NCBI GenBank assembly: GCA_019722365.1
Contig: JADFUC010000879.1
Span: forward strand, 1-64,000
Length of the DNA stretch: 64,000 nucleotides
Direction: 5' to 3'
From: Lithospermum erythrorhizon
Taxonomy: Eukaryota > Streptophyta > Magnoliopsida > Boraginales > Boraginaceae
Positions 13,163 through 23,100 of this stretch are shown piece by piece. A program made the position numbers and the translations under genes. Below the pieces are notes generated by a model. It saw only the letters and a list, made by a program, of their open reading frames with translations. It was not told the origin of the DNA and ran no database searches. Positions within the stretch are counted from its first letter, which is position 1. Each line of letters starts with the position of its first letter.

Positions 13163-15715
13163 TAACAGAATAACCCGTCACGCTTTTAAAAAAAATATAT
13201 ATTTTTCTACCGGGCCGCGACCCGGATAAGATAAATAATTCTCGGATGATAATATTATTTCAGAAATTTTTTAAATTTAATTACATTTATAATTTAGTAG
13301 TTTTGCTATGGAAAATTTTATCTTTGGAATCGTTCGCTGGCGCCTAAATACGATGTCGAGAAATTAACCGAAACCGAACGGGACTGGAGTTTTTTTAAAT
13401 ATCTAACCATGCTTATCTTCCACATCATCATAGTCAACTTCATCTTCTTCCTTTTTTCCTCTATGGCCGAAATTCACCCTCCCCTCAAAAATTTCATTTT
13501 CCATTTCTCTCTTCGACGGCTTGGCCAAACTCAAGATCGCTTTGTAGAATATCGCTTCTCCTCATCATTCTCTTCGAAAGGCGTAATGAAAGTTCAAGTC
13601 TTTGAGATATTTCTTGGTTTTACATAGTTGACTTTTCCATAATTCAATTTTATGATGAATCTTAGTCGTTATGGGTTCCTGTGACGTATATAAGCGATTA
13701 ATTCGTGATTTGTAGATCGCTTAAGGATGTTATGGCCTGGGTCGATTTCGAGGTTTTCGGTTGACTTTTGGGTTGATATTTTTCTAAGACTTTAAATGCG
13801 TAGAGGTTATGTTTTATCTATTATGCTTATCAGGATATTAAATCGGGTGATTTAAAATCGATTAAAGACAGCTTAGGTTGAAAAAGTGTTAATTCCAAGT
13901 CAGCTTATAATTGATATTTCTGAGCATAAAGTTGTTAATTATGGACCCGGCCGATTAACTAAAAATGACTTATGTTGATTTGTAATGATTAAGTAATAAG
14001 ATGGAATTATAATGGGATCGATTGGTCAGGTCCGACGGGATTATAATTGATAGTTTATCCACAAGTGCTAGATCAAGTAGATAGCCTTTAAGAGTCGGGT
14101 TATGTACCTTCTGTAACGCCTACAAGAAGAGGGTCTCTCGATTATACTTTCCGGGTGTTTGTTTAGGCGTTGATCGCGAAAAGCGGCGCTACCGTTATCA
14201 TGTCATGAGCTGTGGTAGCTGAAGCGTAGGCGAGTACTTATCTCACTCTGGTGTTACTTTACGTATTCATTATAAATCAAGGCGGAACATGTTATTGTGT
14301 TATGGACACGGAGAATGACATACATGTAATTGTTATACGATTACGCTGATTATATTCTCGCGTATGTCAAGATGTTTCAAGGTAGCATCAATTAACCCCA
14401 ACTTATATTTCGATTTCTACCTCATTTCAAGACTTATGATTGTGTCCCTTTGTCGGCGATCAGGTTTGACTTTACGACATTGCGGATGCTTTTAGTCAGC
14501 AGGTTTGGATATTGTCTGGGGAGTAAAGTAGAATGGGTTATCGGTGAGGCGACGGATGTAGCTATCTATGACTCGGTGACCTGAAAGTATCCGATTCGAC
14601 CTACGCTTCGCACGACAGTGTTGCGCGACTCTCCTTCCTCGCGATACGCGACGATATCGGGCCTTATATACTTGGGGCCAGATACGCTGGGCTGCGGCCT
14701 TATACTCTCTAAATAGATAAGAATGCTGGGTGTCTTTATACTTAGCGTATAAGAATGGGCAAGTACCAGACACTTGTACGAGTGCGATGCGTCTTATACG
14801 AAATTGCAGAGAGCGCGTGCCTTATACTTAGCGTATAAGAGCGGTGTGCCTTATACTTAGTGTATAAGGCGGCCTTATACTTTGTGCATAAGCTGCTGCT
14901 TTCGCCTTATACCGCGGTATAAGCGTGATTATCGATGAAGTCCATTCTCGCAGTAGACTTGATCGGCATACGCGCATTGTAGGTCGCATAACGGTGTGGA
15001 TACGAGAGATAGGAGGTCTGGATGCATCAGTTTTAGTCGTGAAATGAGTCTATCGATTTCTTTCTCTCGAATTGTGTGTCACGAAACATTCTATTATTAT
15101 GTCCAGACTTCCCTGTGAATCATGTTGTATGACCTTTTAGTAGTCCCGATATATGTATTTTCATTCATATTTTTGGACTATTATATTATTGATTGACTCG
15201 TCTGCATGGTAAGTCTGCCACCCCCTCGTGTGCTGCTTTCACCTGCTTCGCGGCTTACACCCTTTCGCTACAAGCATTTCATTTGTGCCAGTTGACAAGT
15301 CGCGCCGGTGCCCAAGAGGTTGTTTGAGAGTTTGTCTGAAAGCGGCTAGTGAGCACGCGTGGCGTAGGATCCTCATACCGATTTTGACGCTTGTCAACTG
15401 CTTCATTGTCAGATTTTCCTTAAACTTTACCTTGGCCGGCCGCTGTCATTTTTGTATTCGCGGATACAAGACGCATCATCCGTCAGCCTTTGCCGAATTA
15501 CTTTATTTTAGGATATGTCAGGTATATATATATGGGTTGGTCGCTTCATATCACCGATGGATTATAAATTTTAAAACCTGCTTTTGATTCGTAAACTTAA
15601 TCAGGATCGCATTTCGGATGAAACGAATTGTGTTTTAAACCGAGTCGCCCATCGACGGCATTCTGTGTTCGATTTTAATGACTCTCACTGTGGCGGCCGA
15701 CCTCAAGGCTGTTAC
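13163..15715 (+). mobile_element. Solo LTR of a large gypsy-type retrotransposon
   Basis: It begins with an ATAACCCGT-type end and finishes with GCTGTTACA. It aligns, in reverse orientation, with the 3.5-kb LTRs at 27997-31570 and 33519-37032: the segments at 13620-14060 (TTGACTTT, GATTTAAA, ATTATAATTGATA blocks) and the TATAC/GTATA palindrome array are shared. No internal domain or second LTR lies beside it, so it is most simply a solo LTR left by recombination. It is about 1 kb shorter than the other copies, so it is a diverged or deleted family member. Open frames inside it (14492-14773, 15228-15587) are not genes. Confidence 0.65.
14735..14923. repeat. Array of short palindromes, CTTATAC...GTATAAG type
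   Basis: At least five units have 7-bp arms CTTATAC and GTATAAG around 4-5 bp loops, for example 14821-14839, about 14850-14868, 14874-14892 (one mismatch) and 14906-14923. The last is a perfect 18-bp palindrome with CGCG at its centre. Spacers are short and irregular. Confidence 0.8.
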
Positions 15716-17575
15716 ATTTACTCAACAACCCTTTTAGGTCACACAATTTTGGGGTTTTAAATCGCTTAACCCCTATTTTACTCAAAATTAATATTTTGAT
15801 ATCACTCAAATTTATTTTAATTAATTTCTAATTGTAAATTAGTTTAATTAATTTAATTTAACTACTTTTAATAGTTGTAATTTGATTAGAAGTTATTTTA
15901 ATTGAGTATTTGATATTAAATTAAAAAGACTATTAATTAATTAATTTAATTTGATTAGATTTAATAATTGAATTGATTTAATTAAATTAGAAATTCATTA
16001 TTATTTGATTATTGGATTTTCTTAATAACATATATGAAATTAAATCTAATAAAAGTATAAATTAAATAAATAGTATTTTTGAAATACATATTGTTTAATA
16101 TTGCACTGTTAAAGACTTAAAATAGTTTATGAATATTTTACACTTGGTGGTAATTAAAATTATATATTTCATTTTGATTTAATATATAATGATATATATT
16201 TAATTAAATCATATGTGGTGTCTTTAAAATATTATTCTTTATCTTTTTATTTATGATACGCGAATTTCATTATTAGATAATTAGAAATGCATTACATAAT
16301 TTGATAAATGGCCGTTAAGGAGATGAAGGAGATGACTTAGATGTATTTTTTGGGAAATACGTCGATTAATCTTTACCTACATAAATGAGTAGAGAGATTT
16401 TAATGTAAATATAATTAATTAAAGACGTGAGACTCCACCCTAGAGCCGCTCAAACGATAGATCATTAGTGACTGTAAAGTTTAGTTTAGAACTACCTAAA
16501 TTTTATAGGTCATATCATCACGAAGTTCTTGTTAGTGTTATATTTTTATACTTGTAATTTATGTTATATATAAAACGACAAGGGCTGTATATACGCTAAC
16601 TTAATTACAAAGACCGGTTAAAATATAACTAATCCCACCATAAATTAAGTGAAGATTACATACCAACTCTGCTACTGGATTGAACCTAATTGTTTGACCT
16701 ACCGTATCGGCAGACGCATCATACTTAAGCATTCTTTTAACGAGATGTTTATACGCTTTCCAAAGCGGAGGAATCAAGCAACATCCAACCCGACTCTACG
16801 CCGATAGACTCGGGTTACTTAAACGGTGATTTCCAAGCCGCAGACTCGGGCTCGCTGACAAAAGAGGTCAATATACAATCTAAGCATTTAACTTTAGCTG
16901 ACGCCAAAAGTCACGATAATCATGATTGGCGACGGTAATAATCTACCTACGTGATTGAGAATTAAAATATACGCTGCTCGCTCGATTCTTAGTCATGTAG
17001 ATCTGGGTATGCTTAGTGCGCTTCTGGATTGTAAGCACGAGTATTAATTCTATTATATGATTTCTAAAATTACTTACATGACATGATTAACTAAAGCTAT
17101 ATTATCTTTTATGTATCTTCTGCTATAGTCAATTGTGACCATGAATAATAACTCTAATATACTCCGCTCTCCACTATGGAGAAATGCAATACGCATGGCA
17201 CTTCTTCCGTTTCCGGCGATACGCACGAATTACGGAATGACAATAAATACGGTGATGAGACAGTAAGACGCATTCGCTCACTCGGGTCACATATATTTAC
17301 GCTGGGAACACCGCTCGCTTCTTTTCCGACACCAGCGCCGAGACCGGCGCGCTCTCACATTTGCAAAAATGCGGTGGATCTTCATGGTCAAGAAAGTGTA
17401 GCACGAAACGAGATAGACACGCGGGTGTATTAATGGAGCAAAAGTCAGCGCCATCGCCGCATGATCTTGTTTGTTTTAAGTTTACCAACAATTTAATGAT
17501 ACTTAAACTAAACATTGTCTACAAGTACCGTCATGGTTACAGGAAACGAACTATATCAAGATCATCCAAACAATC
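15716..17575. other. Intergenic sequence, AT-rich then mixed; no gene recognised
   Basis: 15720-16380 is extremely AT-rich with TTAATTAA runs. 16380-17460 is of more even composition with scattered CG dinucleotides and looks like old transposon sequence, but no domain or LTR end could be identified. The frames at 17176-17515 overlap on both strands and show no known motif. Confidence 0.5.
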
Positions 17576-17755
17576 TTTAAATCTTGAAACGCATCGAAGA
17601 AAGTCGTGAATGGGTTTGGCCGGGGGATAGAAGAAAGTCGTGAATGTGTTTGGTTGGGGATATGATCCAGCAGATCCATATTAGCTGTGATTTATCATAT
17701 AAAAGTTGGCCTCGACGATCTTTATGATAATAATGTACATGTATTGCACAGTTAA

Positions 17756-18206
17756 ATGACTGACATGTCAAAAGAGATAGAACAAAATATATTGGTGTTT
17801 TTCCCTACCCATGATCTTCAAAGGAATGGTGAAATCGATTTTCAACAAATTCAATCTTGTGATAATCTGGCAGATATATTCACTAAATCACTTCCTACCT
17901 CAACATTCGAAAAGTTATCCAGAAGTATAGGACTACGACTAATGAATGTCAAGTGATGTGGTCATGAAGAATGTCAAGTGATGTGGTCATGAGGGGGAGT
18001 TAATACGCGTTGTACTCTTTTTCCTTAATCAAGGTTTTGTCCCAAATGGGTTTTCCTGATAAGGTTTTAATGAGGCAACATTGTAAGCGTATATTAAGAA
18101 TAATGCACTCTTTTTCCTTCACTGGATTTTTATCCCCAGACGGGTTTTTCCTAGTAAGGTTTTAACGAGGCATATTCTTGTTGATTACTAGACATCCAAG
18201 GGGGAG
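17756..18206 (+). pseudogene. 3' end of a copia pol gene with downstream untranslated region
   Basis: Codons to the stop at about 17954 give DNLADIFTKSLPTSTFEKL, the C-terminal end of copia RNase H. The rest of pol is missing upstream. Two diverged tandem copies of a CACTCTTTTTCCTT...GAGGCA block (about 18012-18075 and 18105-18173) follow, a feature of the 3' region of many plant copia elements. A 24-bp tandem repeat lies at about 17948-17995. A purine tract, AAGGGGGAG, abuts the LTR at 18207, as expected for the polypurine tract. Confidence 0.8.
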
Positions 18207-18467
18207 TGTTATGGAAATAATATATATGGTGGATGTCTTGTCAACTAAGTCGTCTTGTTTACCAAGAAATGGAACAACTTGATGAGCAAGCAACTAGGCT
18301 ACTTATTTACCAAGTTACTTAGTTACCTTATTATTGTATCTTGGAAGTTTATAAATAGGCAACTCATTGTATTGTATTCTATATAATTTATACAAGCAAT
18401 AAAATCTATTCTCTTTCTTTCTCTTATTCTATGTTTATTTACATTATTTATAGTTATATTCATAACA
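18207..18467 (+). repeat. Copia 3' LTR, 261 bp
   Basis: It starts TGTTATG and ends CATAACA, a perfect 7-bp terminal inverted repeat. It lies directly after a polypurine tract. It contains TATAAATA at 18350-18357 and an AATAAAA-type signal at about 18397-18403. No matching 5' LTR is present in the window, so the element is 5'-truncated. Confidence 0.85.
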
Positions 18468-18940
18468 CATAGCATGTTTATCAATTCATTTGAACTGACG
18501 AATATATCAATTAAATTGAATTAAAATAATCACCAAAGATTAAATTAATGGTGAACTCAACATTCCATTTTTCCAATTATGTTAGAAATAAGTACTTTCT
18601 TGTGAACTCAACATTCCATTTTTCCAATTATTAGTCATTAGTGGACAATTGTATAGATGTCAAAAGGACCACAATTAGAATTAAAAAGTGTCCAATTCAA
18701 AGATTCGAATCATAAAGTCGCATCTTCTCCCAAAGAGTAAGAGAAAAAGGTCACAAATCCACACGAGCCACCTCATACATCTTTGGCTCTATATACACAT
18801 TCATACCCCATTCAATTCGTTTAGTTTCTAAAAAAATCGGTTTTTTATTCATCTTTAACAATCAATTAATTTTTAATTGTCACATTTATTTTTTCATAGT
18901 TAAAGATTAACAAACTTTACGATCTTAATTCACATCTAAA

Positions 18941-19185
18941 ACTTTGATTTGAATCAAAATTATCGAATTAATAGTAAAGTATGTTAAAAATGCTACATAT
19001 TGATACTTTTTTCATTTGAATCGAATTATCAAATTAATAGTAAAGTATGTTGAAAGTATTACACATCGATGTATTTTTTTCAAACAAATATATAACACAT
19101 TAAAAGTTATTTGAGTTCAAAATTGAAAAAAGTCAACTCATTAAAATCAAAATATGTCAATCTTTTAGGGACATATGGACTATTA
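18941..19185. repeat. AT-rich repeat shared with 58423-58592
   Basis: The text TTGATTTGAATC...TATCGAATTAATAGTAAAGTAT, then AACAAATATATAACACATTAAAAG, recurs at 58423-58592. Within this copy the first 70 bp are themselves duplicated. The other copy ends GAGATGGAGGAAGTA, resembling a Stowaway-MITE end, so both may be decayed MITE copies. Confidence 0.55.
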
Positions 19186-19534
19186 TGAAGATAATTTTTA
19201 AATAAAATTGCAATATAAATAATTTTAAATAAAATTCAATATTATCGATTTTTATTTATTGTAATAATGAATGCAAATTAATTAATGGTCAAACCTTAAT
19301 TAAAAAAAGTGAAAAAATACATTAGAGAGTATTGTGTCTTAGATTATATTTTGAGTAACACTCTATATTAATTCTGTTAAAATCATGACATAAACATTAT
19401 TTTTTTTTAGAAATTAATTTAAAAATGAATACAAAACGCGCATTCTAATTTCAACCAACAATATCATAATAAAATATAACATACCATCTACATGTAGTTC
19501 ATATTACTAAAAAATTTAAATATAACCTACAAAG

Positions 19535-19645
19535 GTGGCTACGTTGGTGGAATGAGTGAGTTCGTGACCGTGAGGTTTTCGATTTCCCCTATCAACACAT
19601 TCTTGGTCGAACCTCTCCATACTATTTATTACAATAACAAATAAA
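19535..19645 (+). mobile_element. tRNA-derived SINE-like copy
   Basis: TGGCTACGTTGG matches the pol III A box and GGTTTTCGATTTCC resembles a B box about 35 bp further on, followed by a CT-rich body and an A-rich tail at about 19630-19645. This is the layout of a short tRNA-derived SINE. It lies upstream of the glucosylceramide synthase gene. The target duplication was not resolved. Confidence 0.45.
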
Positions 19646-20175
19646 AATCAAGTAATGGTAAATTATTTATACGAAAAAATGAACACGTAAATTAAACCGA
19701 AACGTATTTCTTCCATTTGTCTCTCTAAAATTTGACCACTGACCATTGGATAGCTAGCTCCAGCGTATAACAGCCCAGTTTCAAATCGCATAAAATCTCG
19801 TTGTCTCTCTCATTTTCCCCCCCTTTATTCATCCTCTACATTTTTTGTCTTCACCTTAAATTTTATTATCTTTTCAAAAATCCTAAACTCACATTTTTTG
19901 TTGTTTTTTTGATGATTTTATTCAGATTTTTAATGGTTTGAGAGATTTTAAAGACAATTTTTTTTGTTGGTTTTGATGTTTTTATTGAGATTTTAGTGTT
20001 TTTAATGTGTTTTGTGATATTGGGTATGGATCATTTTCGCACTTTGTTGTTATAGTGCGAAAAGGGTTGGTTTATTTATGATTTTTATGTACTAAAAAAT
20101 TAAATTTTTATTTTTTTGATGCAAAATTGTGTGAATATACCATTCTTGATATATATATATAGCATGTTAGTGATA

Positions 20176-23100
20176 ATGTCGATGGTTGATTCATTTGATG
20201 GGTTTTTGTTCTTGGCTAGCAAAGCATTTTGTAGTCCTTTTGCAGTTTTTGTTCAGATCCAGGTTAGTTTCTTGTTTTGGTTTATTGATTTTGTAGTTTA
20301 TTAGTTGTTTATTATTGGATCTGAGCAAGAAAAGTTTTGATTTGAGGTATAAATGAGATTGATGTCAATGTGGGTAGTTATGAATTGGTACTAAATGATG
20401 AAATTCTTGAACTTTTTATTGGTCTAGTTTTACCTTTTTTGTTGTTCAATTTAAACTTGTGATGGAATTAAATGGTAAAAGTCTTGAACTTTTTATTGGT
20501 TTAGTTTGACTTGTTATTGATGTTGAATTTGAACTTCTGATGGGATGAGTTATGGGAAAAATTTGGAATTTTGTGTTGCAATATGGATCTGAATGATGGA
20601 ATTTAGGTATTTATTAGGTTGGTTGTAGTAGTTGATGGATTGAAGGAGTAAAGATTGGATTTTGGTGGTAATTGAGAAAGAGGGTTTTAGATAGGGATAG
20701 TTCTATTACAAAGTTTGATTTTTGTTGTTGTTGTTAATTGGATCTGAATGATTTAATTTAAGGATTTATTATGTTGGTTGTAGTAGTTGATGCATTGATG
20801 GAAGAAAGATTGGATTTTTGTTGTAATTCATAAATGAGGTTTTAGATGGGGATAATTTATGGTTTTGTTGGTGACTGGAGAAGTGATTTTTGATGTAGAC
20901 TTGGTAACTGATTGGTCATGTAGTCAACCATAGACCCTGGTAAACAAAATGTTGGTGTTTGACATTATTCATCTTATGTGGCATTTTCAAGTAGTAAAAT
21001 CATTAGATTTATTCTAGAAAAGCTTGTGAAGTTGGTTGTCCTTAAGTAGCTCATTGAATTCATTCTAGCCTTCGAATTTTTTTTCCCCGAACTTATACTC
21101 TTATAGTACATGAACCATGTTTTATGAGTAAGTTGATGTTTCTTTTTTCATTTTTGAGCATTTTGAATCACAAGAACTGGAAGGAAATAGCACCTAGGTA
21201 CTCCAAAATGTATATTGGATTAGCCCTATAGTGTTCCATTTTCTGGTCCCTTACTTCGACTTCAAATTAATGTTTTAAGTTTTTGGGTTACGCTTATGTG
21301 ATACACTTCAATCATAATTCTTATTCAATACCAAGCTCTAAGTATGCTGATATATACGAAGTTCTTCTTCTAAAAGTGGTTGAACTTCCATTGCATGTAG
21401 CTTACTGAAAACCTTCTTGTATAATGCAAACTAGTGAAAGAATTAATCATCTGAATTACTTTTATTACCAGACTGTCTTGTTCTCCTTTCTTCTCTTATG
21501 ATATTTGATTTCCTTTTGCTGTTAGAGCACTAGTACAAGCACCTTACAATGCCCTTATGAGTTGTGATAAATGATAATAACTTCTTAGTTCTTACCAATT
21601 CCCTGCAGGGATATGTTATTTGTTTACTTCTTGCTACTGGTTGGCTCGGTGCAGCTTATGTAAGGAATTAGATTCTGATCATCTGATGCTTGTATGTTGT
21701 TGCTAGTTTACTAACCTGCCTGTTTGTATGAACAACTTACATTGTTCCTTAAAGTATCCTTGTTTTGGTGACTTGATTACTTTCCTTTCCACAGGAATAG
21801 AGAGATTAGACGCATGAAACAGAGGATAAAATGTGGCAACAATTTTGCATTTCTTTGTCAAGACATTGATGAACTCGAGCACTCTAAGCAAAAAAACTTG
21901 CCAAGGGTGACGGTTGTAATGCCCTTAAAAGGTTTCGGTGAACACAATCTACATAACTGGAGGTCTCAGGTGAATCATACATATCAATTACAGCCAACAT
22001 CTTTTTCTGTTCAATGAAGACTTTCTAAATTAATCTTCTGCATTGTTTGAAGAACATTGACATTTAGTTATTGTCATAAAATAATTCAGATTACCTCTCT
22101 ATATGGCGGACCTCTGGAATTTCTATTTGTAGTAGAAAGTACTGAAGATCTAGCTTACCATGCTGTACAGAAGTTGCTGGCAGATTTTCAGGTACACCAT
22201 TGTGCTGTTTGTTATCTTGAAATTGAGCAATATCTTCAGTTCTCTTGCTCTAATCACCTATCTATTCCTTATCAGCCATTTCTCATTGATAAGTTTGTCG
22301 ATAGGGAATTGACACGAACGTTCTTTATAGCTTGATTTTATGCTTAAGATTCCTTTGATTGCGCTACCCATTTGAAATCATACTTGTAACTTGATGTTTA
22401 ACAAAAAATATTATATTTCCATAATGGAAGAGACTGTAGGATGTAAATATATACTTCTATAGGTAGGGCATTTTTGCTATGTTGGTGGCGTGACTGGCGC
22501 CATAACTTTATCCTGGTGGGCATGTCGGAAACCTAATATTCGATTAAATCCAAAGAGAAGTTTCTTTTTTGAGCTGAATTTCTGTTTTTTTTGGAGTTAA
22601 ATTACATTGTGTAAGCTGGGTGTCCTTACGTGTTCACTTTATACAGGATTATGTGGAAGCAAAGATAATTGTAGCTGGGTTATCAACTACCTGCAGTCAA
22701 AAGATTCACAACCAACTGGTATATTACAAAATATGTTATTGTTAGCCTTTAAAGTCTAAGATGTTGACTGAGAATGACAATATGCAACCCTGATATTTAT
22801 ACAGTAGAATTCTTGTTTGTTTTGACTTATTGGTGGGTAATCTTTAAGTAATAATTATTCACTTTATTGAATTTATTACTGTCCCATACACGTACATTTT
22901 CTCATATCTGAAAGTTGGAATCAACATATTCGTGATTGAATACTGCATTCTCCAAGGGATAGAGAGACTTGCCAAGTTAAAGAACTTTTATACAGAGAAA
23001 AATTAGAAGAAAAAACTTCATTTTGTTGCCTACTGCTTTTGGTGAACCGAAGTGATTTCTTTTAATTCTTTTTCAGGTTGGGGTGGAGAAAATGCATAAG

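Noticed and set aside
12735..13173. Open frames of 124 and 138 codons on opposite strands
   Set aside because: They overlap in GC-rich sequence next to the copia-like LTR duplication, have no known motif and no supporting context.
14735..14923. CRISPR-like array of regularly spaced palindromic repeats
   Set aside because: The repeats are too short and variable, spacers are irregular or themselves repeated, and the array sits in a plant LTR. No cas genes are present, and the host is a eukaryote.
15228..15587. 119-codon plus-strand open frame
   Set aside because: It lies inside the solo LTR, has no recognisable domain and is not kept open in the related LTRs.
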